Below are positions 23,690 through 32,574 of a stretch of 64,000 nucleotides of DNA, piece by piece. Numbering within the stretch: the first letter of the stretch is position 1; the number at the start of each line of letters is the position of its first letter. The notes beneath the pieces are model-generated. The model did not search any database and was not told where the DNA came from. It was given only the letters and a program-made list of their open reading frames with translations. The stretch is from Candidatus Latescibacterota bacterium (GTDB lineage Bacteria; Latescibacterota; UBA2968; UBA8231). A program made the translations under genes and the position numbers. Location: assembly GCA_022820485.1 (NCBI GenBank), contig JAJEFJ010000104.1, positions 116,968 through 180,967 of the forward strand, read 5' to 3'.

Positions 23690-24334
23690 TCAACCCACCT
23701 TTCCGACGCGGGGCGTCAAATCGTTCCAGAGATCGGCCAGTGCGTAAGTTCGCTTGAAGCTCTGGTACACGTCTTGCCACATGGCCTCGCGCAGTTCGGT
23801 GGCCTGGGCTTCGTCGCCAGCCGCGAGGGCCGCCTTGAGTTGGTCGCTTCTTGCTGCTTGGGCGGTCGCTTGGTCGCTGGCGGCCTGGGCCAAGTCGGCT
23901 GACGCGGCCGTGAATTTGTCGATGAGTTCGTTGATGGGCGTGTCAGTATCTGTCTCCACGTCGTACGAACTGGAGGGCTGGAAGCGGGTTGGGTGGCGGG
24001 TGCCGTCGGGACCGCGGCCGGTGTGGGTCGGCTGGATGTGGGGCGTGACCGACAGGTACATGATCATAGGCTCGTCGCCGACGACCCGCACCTGATGGAC
24101 CTCGTCGGCGAGGGCAACGCAGAGCTGGCCCGCGCACAACTCCTGTTCGCTGCCGGCGATGTGGAAGACGCAGCGGCCTTGCAGGATGAGGAAAATCTCG
24201 TGGCCGAGGTCGTGGCTGTGCAGGCCGGCCACCTCGCCCGGCTGCATGCGCAGAAAGCGGGAGCGGATGTGCGGAGTGACGAGGAGGTTTTTGATGTGTT
24301 CCTCTTTGCGAAAGTCGAAAATTTCAAAGGCCAT
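23690..24334 (-). CDS. Cupin-domain protein with helical C-terminal extension
   Basis: 214 aa. A cupin barrel spans about residues 20-105: RMQPGEVAGLHSHDLGHEIF with the metal-binding His pair and Glu, followed by the second cupin motif near QVRVVGDEPMIMY. Residues about 135-200 are Ala- and Gln-rich and probably helical (DQATAQAARSDQLKAALAAG), an uncommon extension for a small cupin. The role is likely sugar or acid binding or isomerisation; no specific reaction is assigned. SD AAAGGAG is 7 nt upstream of ATG 24334. The gene starts the minus-strand unit with the Gfo/Idh gene. Confidence 0.82.
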   Translation of the reverse strand: MAFEIFDFRKEEHIKNLLVTPHIRSRFLRMQPGEVAGLHSHDLGHEIFLILQGRCVFHIAGSEQELCAGQLCVALADEVHQVRVVGDEPMIMYLSVTPHIQPTHTGRGPDGTRHPTRFQPSSSYDVETDTDTPINELIDKFTAASADLAQAASDQATAQAARSDQLKAALAAGDEAQATELREAMWQDVYQSFKRTYALADLWNDLTPRVGKVG

Positions 24335-24376
24335 GAATAGGCTCCTTTACGGAAATTGACAGATGGTAAGAATAAA

Positions 24377-25087
24377 TTATCGAGTCCACTGCAATGTTTT
24401 GTTAGACAGCGTTATGTCGCGTAGTGTTTGGTGGATAGCGGTTCGGGCATCTGCACTGAAATGTACCGCGTCGATCATCCGGTCCGTGAAGTTTGCAAAG
24501 AACGACTTCGGAATATGTGGGTTATTCAGGGTTGAGCCGCGTTGATTGAGATAAATGGCTCGCAGCTTGAGAATTTCGAGCATTTTCGCAGGAGTATAAC
24601 CATCGGCATCATCCATCTCTGAACGATACTTTTCTTGGTTCCACTGTCTTTTATGGAGAGATTTGGCATCCTCTAAGCTGTACTTGCTCTTTTCTTCGCA
24701 AATAACGTATAAGTCGTCAAAGTCCAGCTTCTCTGCAACGCGGTCTCCTATCGCAAAATCAGGTTTAATATATTGCTCAGTTTTCCCTATCCAGCTTTCC
24801 ATCTCATTAGGCCCAAGTACGAGCAGTTGCCGTAGAGAGGTTCCCGAAGAGTTGTAAAAACCGAAAATCCATATTCGAGATCGCCACTTTGCTATGTGGG
24901 TAGGCCCTACATCCCTTGCAGTTGAAACAGAGCCTGTCGTCGTCGATTCAAGCTCAATCGGTGCAGAGTAAAACGTCCCATTCGCTGCAAAGTCAAAGAA
25001 TGCGTCCACCTCGGAACGGCCTTCTCCCTCTCGTAAGCCCAATAGCTGGCACATTTCCTTTTCTCGGCTATCGTCTTGAACAGCCAT
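24377..25087 (-). CDS. Type II restriction endonuclease, partner of the C5 methyltransferase (predicted)
   Basis: 236 aa starting MAVQDDSREKEM. The gene begins at the methyltransferase stop (TAATG overlap), the classical arrangement of a restriction partner. SEVDAFFDFAANG followed by SAPIELESTT could supply a D...ExE/K-type nuclease core, and KPDFAIGDRVAEKL lies nearer the middle. I do not recognise a named enzyme and the assignment rests mainly on the tight coupling with the C5 methyltransferase. The C-terminal part (MIDAVHFSADARTAIHQTL) is helical. The frame is intact. GC is lower than in the adjacent metabolic genes. Confidence 0.62.
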   Translation of the reverse strand: MAVQDDSREKEMCQLLGLREGEGRSEVDAFFDFAANGTFYSAPIELESTTTGSVSTARDVGPTHIAKWRSRIWIFGFYNSSGTSLRQLLVLGPNEMESWIGKTEQYIKPDFAIGDRVAEKLDFDDLYVICEEKSKYSLEDAKSLHKRQWNQEKYRSEMDDADGYTPAKMLEILKLRAIYLNQRGSTLNNPHIPKSFFANFTDRMIDAVHFSADARTAIHQTLRDITLSNKTLQWTR

Positions 25088-26064
25088 TAGGCCCTCAATG
25101 CACTCGCTACAGATTCTGCGATAGCGTAGCTCACCGGAGGACAAACGGAATTGCCGATTTGTCCAAGGATTTGGTACACAGCACCTTCAAAGAGCCAATC
25201 TTCTGGAAACCCTTGCAGAAGAGCACAGTCTTGGACGGAAAGCCTGAAATGTCCGTTTTCTGAGGGAAACATAACAGCTTCCTCTCTCGATTTTTGTACA
25301 CCATTTGGCCAAATCTGTAGTCTCTCCCAAACTTTTTGACTAGCCTTGCTGTTTAGAATGCTAGTCGTCTTTCTCGGACCAGTAAAGCCAGAACGGAGAG
25401 TCGGGGCAAAGCAGTCGAATCCAATGTCATCTAGACCCAAAGCCGCCCTAGCCCCCAATGTACATCTGCCCGATGAAAACAGGCTATCGTTGGGGAAATG
25501 CGTTGCCTGCGGGATCTCGAATTCATTAGCGGCTTTGGGCGATCTAAATCCGACGAAAATGACTCGCTTTCGCACTTGGGGAACGCCAAAGTCGGAGGCA
25601 ACCGCTTTGAACTTTGCGATGTGATAGCTTGGTTCTAACGGCTCTAGAATCGCCGTATGCACATATTTATTGAACTTAGGATCGAGTAATCCCGGAACGT
25701 TTTCGGCTACGAACGCATCGGGTTTGACAGCCATCACGGCGTTAATAAACGCCGGCCACATATCCCTAGTATCCTCACTCCCACTTCGTCTTCCGGCAAC
25801 TGAGAAGGGCTGGCATGGAGGTCCGCCGTGGATGAGATCGACGGCACCTTTATAGGCTGTCCAATTGACCTTTGTTACATCGCCATATTGACCAGAAAAA
25901 ACTTTCCATTGGGGACGGTTACGCTGGAGCGTAGCACCGCAAATCTCCAATGCATCAAAACTGGCAATATGCTCAAAACCAGCACGCTCAAAACCGAGGT
26001 CTAGACCGCCACCCCCTGAAAACAGGGACATAGCCTTCAAGCCCTGTTGTCGCTGTTGGGGCAT
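25087..26064 (-). CDS. DNA (cytosine-5)-methyltransferase
   Basis: 325 aa from ATG 26064. C5 motifs are in order: I MSLFSGGGGLDLGF (12-25), IV GGPPCQPFSVAG with the catalytic Cys at about 84, VI AENVPG (about 120-125), VIII QVRKRVIFVGF, a short target region with APTLRSGFTGPRKT, and X QIGNSVCPP near the end. The core is complete. No convincing SD precedes ATG 26064, and the same frame is open back to the IS630 end at about 26196, so the native 5' end may have been lost when the element inserted. Expression would then depend on a promoter reading out of the IS. The overlapping downstream gene is the presumed restriction partner. Confidence 0.93.
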   Translation of the reverse strand: MPQQRQQGLKAMSLFSGGGGLDLGFERAGFEHIASFDALEICGATLQRNRPQWKVFSGQYGDVTKVNWTAYKGAVDLIHGGPPCQPFSVAGRRSGSEDTRDMWPAFINAVMAVKPDAFVAENVPGLLDPKFNKYVHTAILEPLEPSYHIAKFKAVASDFGVPQVRKRVIFVGFRSPKAANEFEIPQATHFPNDSLFSSGRCTLGARAALGLDDIGFDCFAPTLRSGFTGPRKTTSILNSKASQKVWERLQIWPNGVQKSREEAVMFPSENGHFRLSVQDCALLQGFPEDWLFEGAVYQILGQIGNSVCPPVSYAIAESVASALRA

Positions 26065-26198
26065 TAGTTTATTTGGGTCCAAAACCGGCTTGCTAATTCT
26101 ACTTGAATCGCGTTGAAACTCACCACGGATCGCCGCTTTTTTTCTTTGCCTAGATCGCGCCGAGATTTCCCGGTACCAGTCTCTTTTTTCTTGTGATA

Positions 26199-26222
26199 TA
26201 GCAGTCCTAAATCATTTAAGAG
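26199..26222 (+). repeat. Left terminal inverted repeat of the IS630 element
   Basis: Pairs with 27312-27335; both read TAGCAGTCCT at the outer end with a few mismatches further in (AATCATTTAAGAG against GATGACTTGAGAG type). Confidence 0.85.
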
Positions 26223-26790
26223 CTAAGTTGTATTGCATTAACTTGGGGAATTGGTAGTATTTTTTCTGTCGAATGCCTTTAACAAATAGGGCTTTGATTT
26301 GTTCAAAACAGGTGGTCCACAAGGCCTGGGTACGCACAAAGGTTTTACCTTTTAACCAGAGGTCTTCGACCGGGTTTTCTTGCGGTGTATAGGGGGCTAA
26401 TCGCGTACAGCATATTTTCCACTCCTGCGGCGGTAGGTCGGCATGAATCGTTTGTAGAAAATCGCGCATGGCCTGTTGGTGATGATAGGACGCCCCATCC
26501 CAAAAGATCAATAACTTCTGTCCAGGACGCTGTTGTTGTAGGTAGCGTATAAAATCGACCGTATGGTGTGCATTGGCCTTGGGGTATGGTTGCATGAGAA
26601 AAGTGCCTTTGACTATATCTAGGGCCCCATAATAGGTTTGTCGTTGGCGCCCATTTTCAATGGCCACCTCCAGCCTTCGGTCTCGCCGTCCCCAGCCATA
26701 GCCGCAGGCATCGCCCCAGTGTAGATGCGATTCATCGATGAAAAAGGCACTGACTTGACCCGATTGGAGTTCCGCCGTATGCTCGGTTAG
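26212..26790 (-). CDS. IS630 transposase, catalytic part (second frame)
   Basis: 193 codons in the frame that follows an A8 run. It carries the DDE residues: FFIDESHLHW, LLIFWDGASYHH and APYTPQENPVEDLW, which supply the two Asp and the Glu of a DDE_3 domain. It has no good start of its own until the GTG at 26667, so it is probably expressed as a fusion with the upstream frame. It ends only 13 bp inside the left end of the element. Confidence 0.85.
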   Translation of the reverse strand, partial: LTEHTAELQSGQVSAFFIDESHLHWGDACGYGWGRRDRRLEVAIENGRQRQTYYGALDIVKGTFLMQPYPKANAHHTVDFIRYLQQQRPGQKLLIFWDGASYHHQQAMRDFLQTIHADLPPQEWKICCTRLAPYTPQENPVEDLWLKGKTFVRTQALWTTCFEQIKALFVKGIRQKKYYQFPKLMQYNLALK

Positions 26791-27244
26791 TTTTTTTTAT
26801 CTCTTCTCGTTTGTCCAACCCCTGTTGGGGATCGGTCTTAGGCTGCCGTGCTTGGGTCTTTTTCCAGCTATAGCCGGCCTGAGAAAGGATATCGTAATAG
26901 CTTTGCGATGAGCGAAACACGACGCCAAACTGCGTTTGGATATAGGAAGCTAACACGGCGACCGAAGGCTGCGCTTGGGTCGCTAACCAAGCGTTGATCT
27001 GGTCGCGCTGATCCGCCGACAAATACGGCTGCGAGCCTTTATAGCCTAAGCGAAAACAAGCGACCCCTTCGGTCAGATAGCGCTTTTTCCACGTACTGAT
27101 GAAGCTCGACTGTACCCCGAGAATCGCTTGAATCGCCCCTTGTTTGAGGCCCAAAAGCGTCATCTGAACCGCTAACGCCCGTTTCAGTTCCCGAGCGTCG
27201 GGATTGCTCGCGATAAACGCCGATAACGACGAATCCGAAACCAT
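26732..27244 (-). CDS. IS630 transposase, N-terminal helix-turn-helix part (first frame)
   Basis: 170 aa from ATG 27244, SD AGGAG. It contains the paired HTH region (LKQGAIQAILGVQSSFISTW, then SVAVLASYIQTQFGVVF) typical of IS630. After KREEIKK the homologous protein continues in the +1 frame; the switch point is the run of eight A (26791-26798, T on the plus strand). A shift here, or loss of one A during transcription, would give a full-length about 345-aa transposase. Confidence 0.85.
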   Translation of the reverse strand: MVSDSSLSAFIASNPDARELKRALAVQMTLLGLKQGAIQAILGVQSSFISTWKKRYLTEGVACFRLGYKGSQPYLSADQRDQINAWLATQAQPSVAVLASYIQTQFGVVFRSSQSYYDILSQAGYSWKKTQARQPKTDPQQGLDKREEIKKTNRAYGGTPIGSSQCLFHR

Positions 27245-27311
27245 AGAAAAACTCCTGAAAAAAGAACAACCATACGAAAACGTAGAAGCAAAATAGAAAA
27301 AATAAGAAAAC

Positions 27312-27335
27312 CTCTCAAGTCATTCAGGACTGCTA
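27312..27335 (-). repeat. Right terminal inverted repeat of the IS630 element
   Basis: Reverse complement reads TAGCAGTCCTGAATGACTTG and pairs with 26199-26222; followed by the TA duplication at 27336-27337. Confidence 0.85.
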
Positions 27336-27606
27336 TAGATCCCTGTGCGGATAAAAGTTCTCTTAGCAAAATCAGTCTTTCTCGCAAAAACTCGATAAAC
27401 TCAGCTCCAACCAATCGATCAGAGTAAGCGATAGAACCACTACGCGAATGGCTCACGGTCGCAGCACGCTCTTTGGTGATAGTAAAATCGCTGCCAGTAG
27501 CAAAGGGAGGATCAATGTACACTAAGTCTATTTTTTCTTGGAGATCTCTTGTGTGCAAAAGATAATTCAAACCTTTGATATTGTCGCCTTCAATCAGTAA
27601 ATTCAT
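27336..27606 (-). pseudogene. DNA methyltransferase, N-terminal fragment cut by IS630
   Basis: About 90 codons from ATG 27606 (SD AGGAGG). They read MNLLIEGDNIKGLNYLL, then the motif IV region IDLVYIDPPFATGSDF, then AYSDRLVGAEFIEFLRERL and LLSAQGSI, where the IS630 right end begins. This is the start of a beta-class site-specific methyltransferase. The remaining target-recognition and AdoMet-binding parts are not found on the far side of the element, where a C5 methyltransferase begins instead. The fragment cannot be active. It was the partner of the restriction gene directly upstream (gap 16 nt). Confidence 0.88.
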
Positions 27607-27622
27607 CAGTATATACCTCCTC

Positions 27623-28405
27623 TTATATTTGGTATAAAAATTCTCGTAACACTAATGCACTCATAATATTATAATCTTTGTACTTTTCGATTAATGACTT
27701 ATACATTTTGTTATTACCTTCTATACAAAGAACACCATCTAGTACAGCAACTATGATAGCTTCGACTCCTTCTGTTCTCAATGTACTAATCGCATCATTA
27801 AATTGGGCATTTTGATGTCCGCCAAAATCTGTAAGAAACTTCGCCTCTCCAATCACGTATTTATTATTGAATCTCGCCACAAAGTCTAATCCTTTTTCAT
27901 GCCTATACCCTAAAAATTGCCTTGCAAAATCCATATTCTCTTTATCACTTCCATCTAAAATTGCATCTTTGTCATCAGAAACAAATAATTCCCAATTGAC
28001 AGGAATAATGCCTAAAGATTTTTCTTTTAACCAATAGCGAAACATAGGACCAATTTGCCTGTTGGTTTCCTTCGGTTCTGTACATCTCTCAAAAATTTTA
28101 TCAATGCCCATTTCATACAATCTGCCACAAATTCTATTTATCGTTCTAGGGTTTCTTTCTATAGCTTTTCTATCTCTTCTCAGATAGGAAATATAGCTAT
28201 CTTTTATCGGAAATAAATCCAGTTTTAATAATTCGCAGACTAGAGAATAATTATCTTCATCATAGAATGCCTGCTCAATTTTAGCCCAAGATTCTTTATC
28301 TATATCTCTTATTCCTTCCGGAATCGTTGGATATAATTGGAATAAATCATCCAAGTAAGATCTCTGGTTTGCATAGTCGATGCTTAATTTAGTCCATCTA
28401 TTCAT
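27623..28405 (-). CDS. Type II restriction endonuclease (Tsp45I-like, tentative)
   Basis: 260 aa, AT-rich, frame intact. The sequence MNRWTKLSIDYANQRSYLDD, IGPMFRYWLKEKSLG and the core GLDFVARFNNKYVIGEAKFL (a PD-(D/E)XK core with GEAK) followed by DFGGHQNAQFNDAISTL is that of a type II restriction enzyme; I tentatively relate it to the Tsp45I group, from memory and without a search. The gene lies 16 nt upstream of the truncated methyltransferase. With its own methyltransferase destroyed, an active nuclease should be lethal unless another methylase protects the same site, expression is off, or the protein carries an inactivating missense change. Confidence 0.75.
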   Translation of the reverse strand: MNRWTKLSIDYANQRSYLDDLFQLYPTIPEGIRDIDKESWAKIEQAFYDEDNYSLVCELLKLDLFPIKDSYISYLRRDRKAIERNPRTINRICGRLYEMGIDKIFERCTEPKETNRQIGPMFRYWLKEKSLGIIPVNWELFVSDDKDAILDGSDKENMDFARQFLGYRHEKGLDFVARFNNKYVIGEAKFLTDFGGHQNAQFNDAISTLRTEGVEAIIVAVLDGVLCIEGNNKMYKSLIEKYKDYNIMSALVLREFLYQI

Positions 28406-28596
28406 TTATATAATTCCTCATCATGGATAGTTGGCGTACTTGCCCGGGTGGTTCCATTTATCGAAAAACTAGAAGATCGACACCGACTCTTGATCGGTCA
28501 AGCCGCTTGGCACCCTCGTCTTGTTCCTAGCGGCGTACGTACTTATTGTACTTACTAAGCTGTCAGCACATACCTGATCATCCTCTACGAGAAGCC

Positions 28597-30333
28597 ATGC
28601 CCGACCAGACCGATCCCATCCAATTCGAGGTCATTCGCAACGCCTTGCTCGAAGCCACCGAGGAGATGGCCATTGCCCTCCGGCGCAGCGCCTATTCGAC
28701 CAACATCAAAACCCGCGCCGATTTCTCCTGCGCCTTTTTCGACCGCCAGTTGCGACCCGTCGCCCAGGCCTTTACCCAGCCAGTACACCTCGGCTCGCTG
28801 ACGATCCTCACGCCCCGCGCAGTCGCCGAATACGGCCCTGAGAACTTACAGGCCGGAGACGCAATCCTCGTCAACGACCCCTATCGCGGCGGAGTCCATC
28901 TCAACGACATCACGCTGATTTCGCCCGTCTATTGCGGCGCAGAACTCTTTGGCTATGTAGCCAACCTCGCCCATCACGTCGATGTCGGCGGCGGTGCGCC
29001 GGCCAGCATTGGAGCCTTCCAGCAGGTGTATCAGGAAGGCATCATCATCCCTCCGGTAAAACTGGTGCGCGGCGGAGAAATCGCAGCCGATGTCTTTGAA
29101 CTAGTCATTGCTCAGATCCGCTCCAAGCGGGAGACGCGCGGCGACTTTCGCGCCCAAGTGGCGGCTAATCACTCGGGGATTCGCCGGCTCAACGGGCTCG
29201 CTGAGCAGGTGGGATTGGCGCAGGCGTCTTTCTACATGGATTGGCTCATCGACTACACCCGAGAGCGGACGCTATCCGAGCTGGCCAAGTTGCCCAAGGG
29301 GGAGTTCACGGCCACAGGCGTCGTCGATAACGACGGCTTCACCGACGAGCCGGTGCGGCTCCAAGTCCGCGTCGTCATCGACGACGAAGGAGTGCTCTTC
29401 GACCTGACGGGGTGCGATCCGCAGCGCCGAGCACCGGTCAATTCCACGTACTCCCAGACCTTTGCGGCCTGCGCCTATGTGCTCAAGTGCCTGATTGACC
29501 AAGACGTGCCGGTCAACGCCGGGTTTTACGAGCAAGTGCGGCTCGTAGCTCCCGAGGGAACAGTCGTCAACTGCACGGCACCCTCGCCGGTGGTCGGAGG
29601 CTGGGAGACCCAGGTGCGGCTCTCCGATATCATTCTCAAGGCCCTGCATCCGGCGCTGCCCGATAAAATTCCGGCCGCGACCAAGGGGACGATGTGCCAA
29701 GTCGGCTTCGGCGGCACCGACCCGCGCACGGGGCAGCTTTATTCCTACTACGAGACCATGGCCGGCGGCTACGGAGGGCGCAGTACCAAGGATGGGCCTG
29801 ACGCCGTGCAGTGCCACGGTCAAAACACCGAGAACGCGCCGATTGAGGAAATCGAAATCAACTACCCGCTGCGGATTGACCGCTATGAACTGATAGAGAA
29901 CTCAGAGGGAGCCGGGCAGTACCGCGGCGGCTTGGGGCTGCGGCGCGACTACCGATTTATCGATCACGAAGTGTCCTTCACCGTTCTGTCAGACCGAGAC
30001 CGCTGGGGGCCAGAAGGACTGGCTGGGGGCCAAGCGGGAGGCAAAGCGCGTTATATCCTCGACCCCAAAGGCCAGCACGTCGAACTGGGATCCAAAACGA
30101 CGATTGCACTCGCGGCCGATACAGTATTCAGCTATCGCACTTGCGGCGGCGGCGGCTATGGCCCACCCCACCAGCGCGCGCCCCAGTCAGTGGCCGAGGA
30201 TGTGCGCGAAGGCAAGGTGAGCCCAGAGCGGGCGCGAGACGAGTACGGCGTGATCATCGACAGCGCCACTGGTCAAGTTGATCAAGCGGCGACCGAGGCG
30301 CGGCGGCGGGAGATGGCAGGCAATGGCCTATAG
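28597..30333 (+). CDS. hyuB: Hydantoinase B/5-oxoprolinase B family protein
   Basis: 578 aa, normal for HyuB. Diagnostic blocks are DPIQFEVIRNALLEATEEM at the start, TRADFSCAFFD, AGDAILVNDPYRGGVHLNDI near residue 100, FGYVANLAHHVDVGG near residue 135 and the C-terminal GAGQYRGGLGLRRDY. The family forms ATP-dependent complexes with HyuA that open 5-oxoproline, hydantoins or related cyclic amides, or carboxylate ketones (acetone or acetophenone carboxylases); the substrate is not set by sequence. ATG 28597 fits the conserved start better than the upstream TTG. The order B then A is the reverse of many hyuAB loci, and the genes overlap by 11 nt. Confidence 0.92.
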   Translation: MPDQTDPIQFEVIRNALLEATEEMAIALRRSAYSTNIKTRADFSCAFFDRQLRPVAQAFTQPVHLGSLTILTPRAVAEYGPENLQAGDAILVNDPYRGGVHLNDITLISPVYCGAELFGYVANLAHHVDVGGGAPASIGAFQQVYQEGIIIPPVKLVRGGEIAADVFELVIAQIRSKRETRGDFRAQVAANHSGIRRLNGLAEQVGLAQASFYMDWLIDYTRERTLSELAKLPKGEFTATGVVDNDGFTDEPVRLQVRVVIDDEGVLFDLTGCDPQRRAPVNSTYSQTFAACAYVLKCLIDQDVPVNAGFYEQVRLVAPEGTVVNCTAPSPVVGGWETQVRLSDIILKALHPALPDKIPAATKGTMCQVGFGGTDPRTGQLYSYYETMAGGYGGRSTKDGPDAVQCHGQNTENAPIEEIEINYPLRIDRYELIENSEGAGQYRGGLGLRRDYRFIDHEVSFTVLSDRDRWGPEGLAGGQAGGKARYILDPKGQHVELGSKTTIALAADTVFSYRTCGGGGYGPPHQRAPQSVAEDVREGKVSPERARDEYGVIIDSATGQVDQAATEARRREMAGNGL

Positions 30334-32419
30334 ACTCGGCGTCGATATCGGCGGCACCTTTACCGACATCGCGCTCATTGACGAAGCGACCGGGCAAATC
30401 TATACCGGCAAGGTCTCCTCGACCCCCCAAGACCCATCCGGCGGGTTTATGGAAGCCGTGCAGCGGCTGCTCGCCAAGCACCAGATCGCCGCCCAAGACG
30501 TGGCCTACATCGTCCACGGCACCACAGTCGCCACCAACGCCATCATCGAAGGCAAGGTCGCGCCGACCGGCTTTATCACTACTGAGGGCTTCCGCGACAT
30601 GCTGGAAATCGCCCGCCAGATTCGCCCCACCCTCTACGACTTGCAGTTTGAAAAACCCCGCCCGCTCGTGCCGCGCCACCACTGTTTTGGCGTACCCGAG
30701 CGCCTCGACGCCAGCGGCGCAGAACTGACACCGCTCGACGAAGACGCCCTGCGCCAAGTAGCCGACAAGCTGCGCGAGGAAGGCGTCGAATCCATCGCCG
30801 TCTGCTTTTTACACGCCTACGCCAATCCCGTCCACGAGCAACGGGCCGGAGAGATTATCGCCGAGGTCTTTCCCGAGGCCGTCGTCTCGCTGTCGGCAGA
30901 AGTCGCACCTGAGTTCCGCGAGTATTTGCGGGCCAGCACGACCGTGATCAATAGCTGCATCCGCCCGGTCGTCGCGCGCTATTTGCAGCGGATCGAAGAT
31001 CGGTTGGCCCAGGTCGGTATCGCCGCTGAGCTGCTCGTAATGCAGAGCAGCGGCGGGGTGTACACCTTTGCGGCAGCGCGGCAAAAGCCGGTGTACATGG
31101 TCGAATCCGGTCCGGCCGCCGGGGTGATTGCAGCGGCGCATTTGGGACAGGCGCGGGGCTACGACCAAGTGATTTCCTTCGACATGGGCGGCACGACCGC
31201 CAAAGCCGGGCTGATTCAAGGCGGCACGCCCAGCGTGACCAAGGACTACGAGGTCGGGACGACGGCGCAATCGGGCGTCGGGGCAACTCGCGGCGCTGGC
31301 TATCCAATCCGCACACCAGTAATCGACCTCGTAGAAATCGGCGCAGGCGGCGGCTCCATCGCCTGGGTGGACCCCGGCGGCATCCTCCGAGTCGGCCCCC
31401 AAAGCGCCGGGGCCGATCCCGGGCCAGTCTGCTATGGCCAAGGCGGGACGCAACCCACAGTCACCGACGCCAACCTCGTATTGGGACGGCTCAACCCTAA
31501 CTATTTCCTCGGCGGCGAAATCGCCCTCGACCCAACGGCCGCGCAACGCGCCATCGAACAGCACTGCGCCCAGCCGCTGGGCATGGACTTGGTCGAGGCT
31601 GCCCACGGCATCGTCGAGATCGCCAACACCGCCATGGTCAACGCGCTGCGGCTGGTCTCCGTGCAACGCGGCTACGACCCGCGCGACTTTGCGCTGGTAG
31701 CCTTTGGCGGCGCAGGCCCAGCCCACGCCAACCGCCTCGCCGCCCTGACCGAGATTCCCGTGGCAATCATTCCCCAAAGTCCAGGTACAGCCTCGGCCCT
31801 AGGCCTGTTGGTGACGGACTTAAAACACGATTACGCGACCACCCACATCCAGCGATTGGACCAAGTAGTTCCCCAAGCCTTGGAGCAGACCTTCCGCGAG
31901 TTAGAGGCGCAGGGGCGGGAAACGCTTGGACGCGAGGGCATGGCAGAGGCAATGATGGACTTCAGACGCCAAGTAGATCTGCGCTACGTTGGACAGAGCC
32001 ACGAGCTGACGCTGCCGTTGACAACCGAAGCCTTGGGCCCAGCGCAGCTAGACCAGCTATTGGAACAGTTCCACCGCACGCACGATCGCGCCTATGGCTT
32101 TAGCGCACCGGGTGAGCCTGTCGAACTAGTCAGCGTCCGACTCTCAGCCATCGGCCAGATCGCCAAACCCGCGCTGGCACCACTGGCAAAGGCCACCGGA
32201 GAGACGACGGCCAAGGGACATCGCCCGGTGTATTTCGCCGAGAGCGCGGGCTTCGTCGATTGTCCGGTGTACGACCGCTATGCGCTGGGGGCTGGTGCAG
32301 TAGTGCAAGGCCCAGCCATCGTCGAGGAGATCGATTCAACCACCGTCGTCCATCCTCAGTACCAAGTGCGCGTTGACGATGTTGGTCAAATGGTGCTGAC
32401 GGCGGTAGAAGCGCATTAA
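30323..32419 (+). CDS. hyuA: Hydantoinase A/5-oxoprolinase A family protein
   Basis: 698 aa. The actin/HSP70-like ATPase fold is evident from YRLGVDIGGTFTDIALID at residues 3-20, IVHGTTVATNAI near residue 70, VESGPAAGVIAAA near residue 265, FDMGGTTAKAGLIQGG near residue 285 and VAFGGAGPAHANRLA near residue 460. It pairs with HyuB as the ATP-using subunit for cyclic amide opening or ketone carboxylation. ATG 30323 is chosen because it gives the conserved N-terminus and has an AGG-type SD; it lies 11 nt before the hyuB stop. No acc-type gamma subunit follows, which argues for an oxoprolinase/hydantoinase role rather than acetone carboxylase (inference). Confidence 0.93.
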   Translation: MAYRLGVDIGGTFTDIALIDEATGQIYTGKVSSTPQDPSGGFMEAVQRLLAKHQIAAQDVAYIVHGTTVATNAIIEGKVAPTGFITTEGFRDMLEIARQIRPTLYDLQFEKPRPLVPRHHCFGVPERLDASGAELTPLDEDALRQVADKLREEGVESIAVCFLHAYANPVHEQRAGEIIAEVFPEAVVSLSAEVAPEFREYLRASTTVINSCIRPVVARYLQRIEDRLAQVGIAAELLVMQSSGGVYTFAAARQKPVYMVESGPAAGVIAAAHLGQARGYDQVISFDMGGTTAKAGLIQGGTPSVTKDYEVGTTAQSGVGATRGAGYPIRTPVIDLVEIGAGGGSIAWVDPGGILRVGPQSAGADPGPVCYGQGGTQPTVTDANLVLGRLNPNYFLGGEIALDPTAAQRAIEQHCAQPLGMDLVEAAHGIVEIANTAMVNALRLVSVQRGYDPRDFALVAFGGAGPAHANRLAALTEIPVAIIPQSPGTASALGLLVTDLKHDYATTHIQRLDQVVPQALEQTFRELEAQGRETLGREGMAEAMMDFRRQVDLRYVGQSHELTLPLTTEALGPAQLDQLLEQFHRTHDRAYGFSAPGEPVELVSVRLSAIGQIAKPALAPLAKATGETTAKGHRPVYFAESAGFVDCPVYDRYALGAGAVVQGPAIVEEIDSTTVVHPQYQVRVDDVGQMVLTAVEAH

Positions 32420-32574
32420 AGCACTGCGCTACTCTCCGCTAAAACTACTTGCCTGTGTCATCTGCGTCAGCATGGAAATCAACCACATCGTCGAAGGACT
32501 ACCAGAGCCTAAATGGATTGAAGAGGAGAAGCAAAACGCGACGATCAACAAAAACAGGAAAATAGAGGAAAAAG

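Larger units (their letters stand above)
26199..27335 (-). mobile_element. IS630-family insertion sequence
   Basis: A 1137-bp element bounded by about 24-bp imperfect inverted repeats starting TAGCAGTCCT and flanked by TA on both sides (26197-26198 and 27336-27337), the IS630/Tc1 target duplication. It carries a transposase in two frames on the minus strand. It has inserted in a beta-class methyltransferase gene and abuts the 5' side of the C5 methyltransferase. Confidence 0.9.
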
